NCBI GenBank assembly: GCA_002731825.1
Contig: PCCS01000001.1
Span: 144,984-202,961 of the forward strand
DNA length: 57,978 bases
From: Myxococcales bacterium
GTDB taxonomy: Bacteria; Myxococcota_A; Bradymonadia; UBA7976; UBA1532
Reading direction: 5' to 3'
In this document: positions 1 to 7,578 of the stretch, in pieces
Numbering within the stretch: the stretch's first letter is position 1
Layout of the letters: every line of letters starts with the position of its first letter
Notes under the pieces: model-generated
Seen by the model: only the letters and a program-made list of their open reading frames with translations
Databases searched by the model: none
What the model was told of the DNA's origin: nothing
Position numbers and translations under genes: made by a program

Positions 1-1364
1 TCTGTCTCCGCACGAGCGCGGGAGACTGTCTTCGCTTTTGCTTGGCTTTTGATTGCGCCAAGTTCCTTGCGCTGCGCTGTGGACATTTGTCCGTAGAGCT
101 CCCGAAATGTCATCATGTCGATCAGGTTTGCTGCACCGGATAGATCCGACCGCTCCAATCCTTTGAAACTAAATGTGCCGTAGACTTTTACGTTAGCCGC
201 TCGGCTGTAGCCACTCTTGGTCCACGCGCGGATGGTGACGACGTCGCCAATTTTGAACGGGTAGAGTTCGAGATGAGGGGCCAACACAGCATAGAATTGG
301 CGATGTCTCTGCTCCAGGTTGCTGTCATCGATGGTTAAAAAGGCGGCCAACAAGTCAGAAATGGTTTCCTTTTTTTGAGCCAGGATCTTTTTGAGCGCTG
401 GTTTGAGCGCCGCGATGGCCTTCGGGCTGAGCATGACGCTAATAGAGCCCGACTGGGTTTTCAGACGCCTTGCTTTACTTTCCAACTCGGCATTGCCAGA
501 AATCAGCACATCCTCGCGGCGAGACTTTTCTAGACTATCCAATAGCCTGGCAGCGAGTATTTTAAGCCGCCTATCGGCAAATTTCTGATTGATTAGAATC
601 CCTCTCGTCCCATTGGGAACGGTCTCACCGTGTACGATCTGGAAACGATCAAAATGCTTAGTGAAGGCCGACAAGTCGGTGCCCACATAACGCAGATACA
701 TCAATCGACCATCCCCACCTGCTGGGGCAACCTGGGTATCCAGGAATTCCAAACTATCCAGTGGATCGCGTTCAAATTGAACCCAGAAATCATCGCTTCG
801 AGCGCGTCGGACTGCCGTGAGCTGCCCTTTGAGTTCGTTGAGATGATCTCCGCCTGCAACTTTCGTTCGGGCGTCGATATCAGCCTCCAGCAAGGCGAGC
901 AGTCGCTTCACCTTTGGTATCAGTGCACGGGCGTCTTCAGTCTTTTGGTCCCGGTATGCTGTTCTCATTTTCGAGAAGGCCAGATCCAACTCACTGCCAC
1001 GGGTCATATTGGCTACATTGATCCCCATCGGCACAACGGCTTTTACATTATCGATTGTTTCAGCGACTTTTTTGACCGCGTCAAAGCTTTGAATCTCTCC
1101 ATAATCGAGACCGCTCATGGCTGTTCCACCGTAGATGGCGAGCTCGTCTCTTGCATTGGCATCGTAGACTTGTAGATGGCCTGCGAGGCTATGAATAATA
1201 GAGTTGGACATGGCCGTCTCGACGCTGTCCAGCATGGCGGTTCCAAATACGACCAAGAGCGTTCCGAACGTCATCAGCGAGCCCACGATGGCGCTTTTGA
1301 TGCGATGGGCCCATAAACTACGCGCTGCAAGCTTTAAGATCAGTCCTATGGTCGCTGACCTCAT
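1..1364 (-). CDS. MacB/FtsX-type ABC exporter permease, partial (3' end outside window)
   Basis: Reading the minus strand from ATG at 1364 gives an uninterrupted frame to the window edge (about 454 codons). It begins MRSATIGLILKLAARSLWAH, followed by one hydrophobic helix (about residues 20-37, containing SLMTFGTLLVVFGTAML), then a long hydrophilic stretch of more than 400 residues. That is the layout of MacB/LolC/FtsX permeases: helix 1, a large periplasmic domain, then three C-terminal helices, which here would lie beyond the edge. The start overlaps the stop of the upstream ATPase gene by 4 bp (ATGA), so the two are translationally coupled and almost certainly form one transporter. Late in the frame a segment containing YPFKIGDVVTIRA resembles the periplasmic core domain of this family. 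Substrate (lipoprotein, peptide or drug) cannot be told. Confidence 0.85.
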   Translation of the reverse strand, partial: MRSATIGLILKLAARSLWAHRIKSAIVGSLMTFGTLLVVFGTAMLDSVETAMSNSIIHSLAGHLQVYDANARDELAIYGGTAMSGLDYGEIQSFDAVKKVAETIDNVKAVVPMGINVANMTRGSELDLAFSKMRTAYRDQKTEDARALIPKVKRLLALLEADIDARTKVAGGDHLNELKGQLTAVRRARSDDFWVQFERDPLDSLEFLDTQVAPAGGDGRLMYLRYVGTDLSAFTKHFDRFQIVHGETVPNGTRGILINQKFADRRLKILAARLLDSLEKSRREDVLISGNAELESKARRLKTQSGSISVMLSPKAIAALKPALKKILAQKKETISDLLAAFLTIDDSNLEQRHRQFYAVLAPHLELYPFKIGDVVTIRAWTKSGYSRAANVKVYGTFSFKGLERSDLSGAANLIDMMTFRELYGQMSTAQRKELGAIKSQAKAKTVSRARAET

Positions 1365-2071
1365 GGCAGACTTGATTCAATTTGGACGCGTTCGTCGGAT
1401 GCAAGCTGGCCATCAACCATTTTTATGATCCGTCGTGCATGGGCCATGACTCGGTGATCATGAGTTGAAAAAATGAAGGTCGTACCAAAGTCTTTGTTCA
1501 TGGTCTTCATGAGATCGATAATTCGGTCGCCGGTCTCAGAGTCAAGATTGGCCGTAGGTTCATCGGCGAGTACGATGGATGGCCGGGTCACCAATGCTCG
1601 AGCGATTGCAACCCGTTGCCGCTGCCCACCGGACAGTTCGTTGGGCCTTTGAGACACCTGTTCGGCCAGGCCGACTGCATCTAGGAGTTGAGTCACTCTG
1701 GTTCGACGTTCGTCTTTGGAGAGCCCGCCTTGGAGCAAGAGAGGTAATTCTACGTTTTGCATTACATCGAGAACGGCCACCAGATTGAAGGTTTGAAAAA
1801 TGAAGCCAAGTTTGTCCAGTCGTAATGAGGTGAGTTCTTTCTCGGAGAGTTCCGATGTACATCGTCCGTCGATCAAGACGCGTCCGGCTGTGGGCACATC
1901 GACACAGCCAATTTGATTCAGAAGTGTTGTCTTACCGCTGCCAGATGGTCCTGCGATTGTGACAAAGTCACCTGCATCGATCTCTAGGCTGACGCCGCGG
2001 AGAGCGTGCACCGTCACTTTCCCCAGCGGATAGTCCTTATACACCCCATCTATTTGAACAATATGCTGCAT
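1361..2071 (-). CDS. ABC transporter ATPase, LolD/MacB family
   Basis: This 236-residue protein is a complete ABC ATPase of the LolD/MacB/FtsE type. Visible motifs are Walker A GPSGSGKTT (41-49), Q-loop Q93, signature LSGGQ (146-150), Walker B IVLADEP (166-172) and H-loop H204. It energises the permease encoded just downstream, with which it overlaps by 4 bp. Family members are mechanotransmission exporters that act in the inner membrane on periplasmic substrates such as lipoproteins. The 91-bp gap upstream separates it from the aminotransferase gene on the same strand; a shared transcript is possible but not shown. Confidence 0.93.
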   Translation of the reverse strand: MQHIVQIDGVYKDYPLGKVTVHALRGVSLEIDAGDFVTIAGPSGSGKTTLLNQIGCVDVPTAGRVLIDGRCTSELSEKELTSLRLDKLGFIFQTFNLVAVLDVMQNVELPLLLQGGLSKDERRTRVTQLLDAVGLAEQVSQRPNELSGGQRQRVAIARALVTRPSIVLADEPTANLDSETGDRIIDLMKTMNKDFGTTFIFSTHDHRVMAHARRIIKMVDGQLASDERVQIESSLP

Positions 2072-2162
2072 CTTTCGTTCCTGGTTTCCTTCTCTGCGGG
2101 ATCATGGGTGCATCGACACTAACACAGGTCTGGTCAGAGTTTATGCCTTCAGCTCTTCGATA

Positions 2163-3314
2163 TCATTGGTCGATGCACGCCGATAGAATTTGGATTCCTT
2201 GACGAACCACCTCCGGCGGCGCACAGGTGAAACAAACGCGTATATGATGATCATATGGACCGAAACTCGACCCTGGCGCAACCAGCAAGCCTTTTTTGGC
2301 GCAGTCCTGTAGAAAGCCATTTAGACCTCTTTCATCAAGAGCCCCTTTGACATCAACGAACAAGAATGTACTGCCTTCAGGTTCATCGACACCAAGGGTT
2401 GACGCTGCATATTGGCCAAGCTCTCGATAGAGGTCCCGCGCGTGATTCACCCAGTCCTGCCCTGCACGGCCCAGGGCAATTTCGGCTGCGATTTGTCCAG
2501 CCGTATTGACGGAATAGAAGGAATTTCGGCTGATGCGCTGGACACCGTTCATGACAGCGGCCGGTCCAATGAGATAGCCGACCCGATTCCCAGCCATCCC
2601 GTAGGCTTTACTGAAAGAATAGGCGCTGATCGTACGGTCGGGTGCAAAGGGCCGCGAATAGCTATGCTGGCCGCTGAATACGTAGTCTTCGTAGACTTCG
2701 TCACTGACGATCCAAAGCTGTTTTTGTGTGGCCCACGCGGCCATAGCGGCCAACCAGTCTCTTGGGATCAAACGACCGGTCGGATTATGGGGGGTATTCC
2801 AATAAATCGCGACTGTCTTTGAGGTGATGTGCCGGTTGAGCGTCTCTATAACTGAGTCTGTGTCCTTCGCTGTCTCAAAAAATGGGATGGGTATGACCTG
2901 TCCGCCGGCACATTTAATCGCGTTACCAATCAAGGGCCAATACGGAGCGATGACCAGGACTTCATCCCCAGGCTTTAGCATGGCCGCTGCCAGAGCAAAT
3001 AAGCCGGCAGTGGCGCCCGCAGTCACCAGGATTTCGTCCACGTCGGCCGGTTGATCGCCCGTCATTCTAGTGCGTTCGGCAATCGCCCGACGCAATTCCA
3101 TACGGCCTTGAACAGGTGAATAAGTGTGCATGCCGGGGTGGTCAGCAATGGTCAGAGATTCCATCCGACATGGGATTGCGGGTTCGAGCCAAGTATCACC
3201 GATATGCAGAGGATAGACCTGACCACCACGATGATACGCGAGGGCTGCAAGGGTCGAATAAGAGGACCGGTTTGGTTGACTCACAAAGGGGTTTAAGTCT
3301 GGGTATCGAGGCAT
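2163..3314 (-). CDS. PLP-dependent class I/II aminotransferase
   Basis: The 383-residue protein has the fold-type I aminotransferase landmarks: NTPHNPTG (173-180), SDEVYED (204-210) that stacks and hydrogen-bonds the pyridoxal ring, and SFSKAYGMAG with the Schiff-base lysine at K236, followed by RVGYLIG. It resembles aspartate/aromatic/alanine-type aminotransferases; the substrate cannot be fixed from motifs alone. A GAGA-rich stretch just upstream of the ATG at 3314 may serve as the ribosome site. The gene is divergent from the TPR-like gene that begins at 3504, so the roughly 190-bp gap between them should hold promoters for both. Confidence 0.9.
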   Translation of the reverse strand: MPRYPDLNPFVSQPNRSSYSTLAALAYHRGGQVYPLHIGDTWLEPAIPCRMESLTIADHPGMHTYSPVQGRMELRRAIAERTRMTGDQPADVDEILVTAGATAGLFALAAAMLKPGDEVLVIAPYWPLIGNAIKCAGGQVIPIPFFETAKDTDSVIETLNRHITSKTVAIYWNTPHNPTGRLIPRDWLAAMAAWATQKQLWIVSDEVYEDYVFSGQHSYSRPFAPDRTISAYSFSKAYGMAGNRVGYLIGPAAVMNGVQRISRNSFYSVNTAGQIAAEIALGRAGQDWVNHARDLYRELGQYAASTLGVDEPEGSTFLFVDVKGALDERGLNGFLQDCAKKGLLVAPGSSFGPYDHHIRVCFTCAPPEVVRQGIQILSACIDQ

Positions 3315-3503
3315 ATCTCTGTTCTCTCAGTTTGTATTCCAATAGGTCTGTGCGTAGCAGACCATTGGACTTTGCCCATTCTGATCTGCCATGGGAATGG
3401 TCGTCAACGCGTTCTTGCTTAAATTGCTCTCTTTCTTCCTTCGTCCGTTTGGGTATAGTGCCCTGATGCTGACTAAATATTGACGATTTTGCGGGAGGTC
3501 ATC

Positions 3504-4700
3504 ATGGGTATCTTTTCTTGGTTGTTTCCATCGACCGAAGACAAAATAAACAAAGCGCGGAAGCTTGTCTCCGACGGTCGGTACGCAGAAGCCAGATTGC
3601 AGCTTCTAGATATCGACGATGATGGGGCGCGGGCACTTCTGAGTCAGACGCAAACTGAGCTTGTTAAGCTGAATCTCCACAAGGCGATACAGCGTGCCAG
3701 AGCCGGTGATTCATCTCAGGTGGACAGTCACCTCGCGCTTGCCGAGCAATTCCATGATGGGACATTGACCGACCTCTTTGATGAGACCAAGTCGAAAATT
3801 CTCGAGTTGGGTGAAGCGGGCGCCATCGATGCAGTCTGGGACGACCTTGAGGCGTTTGCTCATCGCCGCGCACGACTGGGAACGGACCCGGGCGACTTCA
3901 CATTAACGGCCTATTCGGGCAGCGGCAGTATCAGGTTATTTTTTGGAGGTGACCGACCTTTCAATTTGCCTAGCCTGGAATTTGATCCTCATCAAGTCTG
4001 GTTTAAGCCGTCGTGGTTCAGCACCAGTGATGGGGACGTCAGCGATTTCAACCTGGCTCTCGACGAGGCTTATAAAGCCGCTGATGGTGCACATCTTGAT
4101 TCAAGTCGCGACGTTTTGCATGGGGCGATACAGGCTCAGTTTGCCGAACAACCCGAGCAGGCGGTCCTCGGTCTTCTGGAAGAACCAAGAGACAATCCAG
4201 CCATCGCCTATGAACTTGGGCGCGCCTCAGCCGCTCTGGGCTGTTACAAAGCTTCAATTCTGTGCTTTGAGGCCGCGGAAGAGGCTGCTGGTGGCCCATT
4301 TATAGTGTCTGATTTGTCGACCCGTTTTTGGATTGCGGTCTGCTCTCTCTGGGATCGGGATCTGGACCGGGCCGCAGACGCCTTAGATGAACTTGATCAT
4401 GATGTTCCAGCCCACTTGCTCGCCACAGTATATATCGAGTCTGGACGCTTGGAACGGGCATCAAGTGCTTTGGAGACCATTGCTGAAGACGATGATGAAC
4501 GACCACAACTCGACGGGGCGTTCCGACTTGCGGATGAGTTAGAGACTGTCTTTCGAGATTATCCGATTATTAAGGATCCGGAGGCCCGAGGAACTGAGGA
4601 ATGGAATCTTGCATTGGAAGCGGGGGCTAATCAGTTGCAAGCCGTCCTCGATTCCGTTCTCGGCGACCTTGAAGCACTTGCCGATACACAGCCAATATAA
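3504..4700 (+). CDS. TPR-like helical repeat protein, function unknown
   Basis: I place the start at ATG 3504, giving 398 residues beginning MGIFSWLFPS, because GGGAGG at 3493-3498 is a strong ribosome site 5 nt before it; an in-frame start at 3480 has no such site. The protein is acidic and helical, with repeated Ala/Leu/Glu patterns such as GRYAEARLQL near the N terminus and GRASAALGCYKASILCFEAA, GRLERASSAL further on, typical of TPR-type repeats. No signal peptide or catalytic motif is seen. The amphipathic FSWLFP start could touch membrane. It converges with the HEAT-repeat gene, with only 29 bp between the stops. No specific function recognised. Confidence 0.8.
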   Translation: MGIFSWLFPSTEDKINKARKLVSDGRYAEARLQLLDIDDDGARALLSQTQTELVKLNLHKAIQRARAGDSSQVDSHLALAEQFHDGTLTDLFDETKSKILELGEAGAIDAVWDDLEAFAHRRARLGTDPGDFTLTAYSGSGSIRLFFGGDRPFNLPSLEFDPHQVWFKPSWFSTSDGDVSDFNLALDEAYKAADGAHLDSSRDVLHGAIQAQFAEQPEQAVLGLLEEPRDNPAIAYELGRASAALGCYKASILCFEAAEEAAGGPFIVSDLSTRFWIAVCSLWDRDLDRAADALDELDHDVPAHLLATVYIESGRLERASSALETIAEDDDERPQLDGAFRLADELETVFRDYPIIKDPEARGTEEWNLALEAGANQLQAVLDSVLGDLEALADTQPI

Positions 4701-4729
4701 GGGCTCCAAAGCGTTCTTAGTGCGGCGCT

Positions 4730-5956
4730 CTAGACAGCCTCGGCCGTTTGATTTTCGCCATGGACATTGTGCCGCTTTCGAATCTTCTCGATGGCGCGCT
4801 TACACAGGTCCTTGAAGCGTTTGTTCGAACTGGCTGAAGACATGCATTGTTGAAGTGCTGGAATGGCAGATTGCGTTCCGATACGGCCCAACGCTGTTGC
4901 GGCCCGTCGACGCACCATGACGAAGTCATGCTGCAACAAAGTCAGCAACGTTTGTTGAGCAGACGAATCACCAATTTCACCTATTATATCGACGATATTA
5001 CAGATCTTGTCGCTGGGCGCTGTCGAATCTCGCGCGATGTCCAGCAACAGCCGAATTGCAGGTGTATACCGATGACGCCTGACCATGCCAAGTGCGGACC
5101 GACTCACCTCAATGTGTGGACTGTTAATGACGCTGCCGAGCAGCTTGAGTCCGGATGACGCGTCGGTTTTGCTAATGAGGTCGCCCAGCGCCGCCTCACG
5201 CACGTCTTTTGGGACGTCCGGTGCCTTGGCTATCTTGGCGAGCGCCTCGAACCCCCGTGGGCCAAGAGTGCGTGCTGCTGTGAGTCTCGACCTCGGATCA
5301 GGATCTTCAAGCATATCGCCGGCTACCGATTCGCACTCTTCAGAATCTGCGAATTGTGTGAAGAGGAGTTGCTTAATCTCATCGCGGTAATTGTCGGAGA
5401 GCGTTTCGTCATGATAACCGTGGAGCAAGCGTGTTGGGATGTTGTCTTCGTCTAAACACAAGAATTCGCATATCTGGCCAATTCGACGAATGACATCGGC
5501 CGTACTCTCTGGTGGCCAAACAGCGTTCTCACGTATCCAACGCACCTTTTTACCCGCCACCGTCGTGCCGATTTTCTTGATCAACTCGGTGATGTACCGC
5601 CGGGTTATGTTGGCCAGCATTCGCTTCACGGGATCATCGCTCGCTTTAGCTTTGCTCGATTTATCGAGCCCCTCCGGTAAATTCTCATTGTAGAGGGTGA
5701 CCCGAGTGACAACCGTTTTCCGTCCATCGCGAACCTGATAGAGCGTGTCCATCTGCAAATTCATACCTGAGATTGTACCGGTGATCATGGGGCCTTTCAG
5801 AAGGCCTCCTGGATCATAGTTGAGGTCTAACCGGTCGGCAAAATTCCTCCAGCATGCTTCGGCAGCGCGGTCGGGTTGCTGACGCGGACTACCCAGAACC
5901 CACGCTGCTCCGAGTGCGAGACCGAGGGAGGCTAAAATCGAGAGGACAATGACCAT
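4730..5956 (-). CDS. Membrane-anchored HEAT-repeat protein
   Basis: The 408-residue product opens with one hydrophobic helix (residues about 2-22, VIVLSILASLGLALGAAWVL), then a soluble region. The C-terminal half carries HEAT/PBS-lyase-like repeats, for example ARTLGPRGFEALAKIA, SALGMVRRHRYTPAIRLLLD and ATALGRIGTQSAIPALQQ, the usual pattern in which each repeat ends with a Leu/Ile-rich helix. HEAT arrays are protein-binding scaffolds; no catalytic residues are seen. The anchor suggests an inner-membrane scaffold. The region between residues 30 and 190 does not match a family I recognise. Its neighbour across the stop, the TPR-like protein, is also a repeat scaffold. Confidence 0.78.
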   Translation of the reverse strand: MVIVLSILASLGLALGAAWVLGSPRQQPDRAAEACWRNFADRLDLNYDPGGLLKGPMITGTISGMNLQMDTLYQVRDGRKTVVTRVTLYNENLPEGLDKSSKAKASDDPVKRMLANITRRYITELIKKIGTTVAGKKVRWIRENAVWPPESTADVIRRIGQICEFLCLDEDNIPTRLLHGYHDETLSDNYRDEIKQLLFTQFADSEECESVAGDMLEDPDPRSRLTAARTLGPRGFEALAKIAKAPDVPKDVREAALGDLISKTDASSGLKLLGSVINSPHIEVSRSALGMVRRHRYTPAIRLLLDIARDSTAPSDKICNIVDIIGEIGDSSAQQTLLTLLQHDFVMVRRRAATALGRIGTQSAIPALQQCMSSASSNKRFKDLCKRAIEKIRKRHNVHGENQTAEAV

Positions 5957-6069
5957 GTAGACCCGTTTAAGACTGACTGACTATGGGGCCGAATCGTCGA
6001 AGCGTACCCAGTTCGCCCCCACTACGACCTCCTCCATCATATCGGACTTTTGATTTTGATCCACCGTCA

Positions 6070-6099
6070 ATAATGAATTGGCACCATAAGGACTGACAA
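6070..6099 (-). promoter_or_regulatory. Weak candidate sigma-70 promoter for the HEAT-repeat gene
   Basis: On the minus strand TTGTCA (6094-6099) and CATTAT (6070-6075) are separated by 18 bp and point to the HEAT gene that starts at 5956, leaving a leader of about 105 nt. The match is 5/6 and 4/6 to consensus, so this is only a suggestion. The rest of the 209-bp gap shows nothing else clear. Confidence 0.25.
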
Positions 6100-6165
6100 T
6101 TACACATAAATCTCAATTTTAGAGACCGGCATGAGACGAAGACGAAGAGATTCCGTAAAGGCAGC

Positions 6166-7041
6166 CTACTGATGGTTGCGGGCGGCGCATGCCACGGCAA
6201 AAATGGTAATCGCGCAGCCAATAACGACGTTGATGGTGATGGTTTCGGCCAAGATAAGCCAGGCGAGCAATGCGGCGCCTGCGGGCTCAGCTACCGTGGC
6301 CATAGCGACCGCGGTTGGCGGTGCAAATCTTAGACTGTAGGTCAGAGCTGTATGGCCGATCAGTTGAGGGATGAGAGTCGCCATGACAATCCAAAAAAAA
6401 GCATCGGTGCTCGCGGCTTCGACAGGGACACCCAAGCAGGCCGCGGTCAAGAGCAGAACCCCGCCTCCAACGCCGGATGCAATAGTCAAGATCGCCCAGG
6501 GGCTATAGGTGGCTAAGCCTCTTGCAAGCAGGAGGTACCCGACCATGCCCAGGGCGCCCAAGAGCGCCAGACCGTTGCCCAGCATGGGTGCGTCGCCAGC
6601 TCCGGCGCTGCCATGGCTGATCAAAATGATTCCTCCGCTCGCGAGACCCAGTGTAACCCAGAGTGTCTTGGTTGGTTTATCTCGTCCCGTAAGCCAACCG
6701 ATCAGTCCCAAAAACAATGGGGTGGCGGTGACCAATGTGGTCGACGCTGCAACAGAGGTCAGCATGAGGGACCACACCCAGGCCCCAAAATGGGTTGCAT
6801 AGCAGAGTCCCGCAAACACGCATCTGATCAAGGCTCGATTTGGCATTAACTTGAAATATCGAGCCGACACAGGGAACATGATAGCCGCAGCCATTGTTAA
6901 ACGAAGACCGGCCGAGACCAATGGATGTGTTGGCTGAGCCTTGACAAAGAAAATAGCAGCGAAGGAGATGGCTATCGTGGCGACAACTAAACTCCAGATA
7001 GCACCTCGATTTCTTGGCTCGTCGTGTCGGTTCGCGACCAT
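6166..7041 (-). CDS. EamA/DMT-family transporter
   Basis: From ATG 7041 the protein has 291 residues and about ten hydrophobic helices in two similar halves, as expected for the EamA (drug/metabolite transporter) family. The start is chosen because GAGGAG lies 4 nt upstream (minus strand); a longer in-frame N terminus reaching 7209 would add a hydrophilic tail that reads as the antisense of the lipoprotein gene. The second half includes LRFAPPTAVAMATVAEPAGA followed by LLAWLILAE, a typical EamA motif with the conserved proline and glutamates. Substrate is unknown. The start codon shares two bases with the start proposed for the divergent lipoprotein gene. Confidence 0.88.
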   Translation of the reverse strand: MVANRHDEPRNRGAIWSLVVATIAISFAAIFFVKAQPTHPLVSAGLRLTMAAAIMFPVSARYFKLMPNRALIRCVFAGLCYATHFGAWVWSLMLTSVAASTTLVTATPLFLGLIGWLTGRDKPTKTLWVTLGLASGGIILISHGSAGAGDAPMLGNGLALLGALGMVGYLLLARGLATYSPWAILTIASGVGGGVLLLTAACLGVPVEAASTDAFFWIVMATLIPQLIGHTALTYSLRFAPPTAVAMATVAEPAGAALLAWLILAETITINVVIGCAITIFAVACAARNHQ

Positions 7042-7516
7042 GTCGCTCCTCGTGGCTTTTGTATCGATGAGTTTTGCCACAGGTTGCCGGTCTCGTCCAA
7101 AGGATCCAGAGACAGAAATCCGTGAATTCATTGCCCGTGCTGAAATGTTTGCGGAAAAAGAAGATTTGGGCGCACTGCGTGAACTCTTCGCCGATGATTT
7201 TCGCGGCAAAGGTCGGTATTCGAAGCAGCAGCTGGTCTCGATGATTAATTTTCAATTTTTGCGTCGACAGAAGATCTTTGTTTTATCCCGAATTACGCAC
7301 ATCAACTTTCCGTCCGAGCAAACAGCGACCGTTGATTTGCTCGCGGCACTGACAGGGCGTCCTGTGGATTCACCTGATGAACTCAAGAGCCTTCGTGCCG
7401 ATCTCGTGAAGTTCAAGCTCACGCTGGTCAAAGATGATGATTGGGCTATCAGTGCCGCTCATTGGTCTCGGGCTAATATCCAGGGCCTGCTGGAGGCATC
7501 GGGTCTGATTCCATAA
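7040..7516 (+). CDS. NTF2-like domain lipoprotein
   Basis: Starting at ATG 7040 gives 158 residues: a short hydrophobic leader (SLLVAFVSMSFATGC) ending at Cys16, a plausible lipoprotein site, then a small alpha/beta domain. The order of a helix ending DLGALRELFADDF, a strand region and a final strand with KDDDWAISAAHW resembles NTF2/SnoaL-like folds. No clear ribosome site precedes the ATG, and the frame stays open back to TTG 6941 (with an ATG at 6968), so the true start may lie upstream inside the antisense transporter gene. Function is not known; such proteins are often periplasmic binding or scaffolding factors. The gap to the next gene is about 60 bp. Confidence 0.75.
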   Translation: MSLLVAFVSMSFATGCRSRPKDPETEIREFIARAEMFAEKEDLGALRELFADDFRGKGRYSKQQLVSMINFQFLRRQKIFVLSRITHINFPSEQTATVDLLAALTGRPVDSPDELKSLRADLVKFKLTLVKDDDWAISAAHWSRANIQGLLEASGLIP

Positions 7517-7578
7517 TATTGCAGTTTCAACGCGCTAAGTTTTGCCAAGCAATCACCTAAGGGTTACCTTACAAACCG

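Noticed and set aside
391-1428. Plus-strand frames at 391-588, 630-1175 and 1204-1428
   Set aside because: They lie opposite the continuous minus-strand permease frame, which shows a start overlap with its ATPase partner and sensible protein features.
6677-7255. Minus-strand 192-codon frame overlapping the EamA gene
   Set aside because: Out-of-frame shadow of the transporter; cysteine- and arginine-rich with no membrane-helix pattern.
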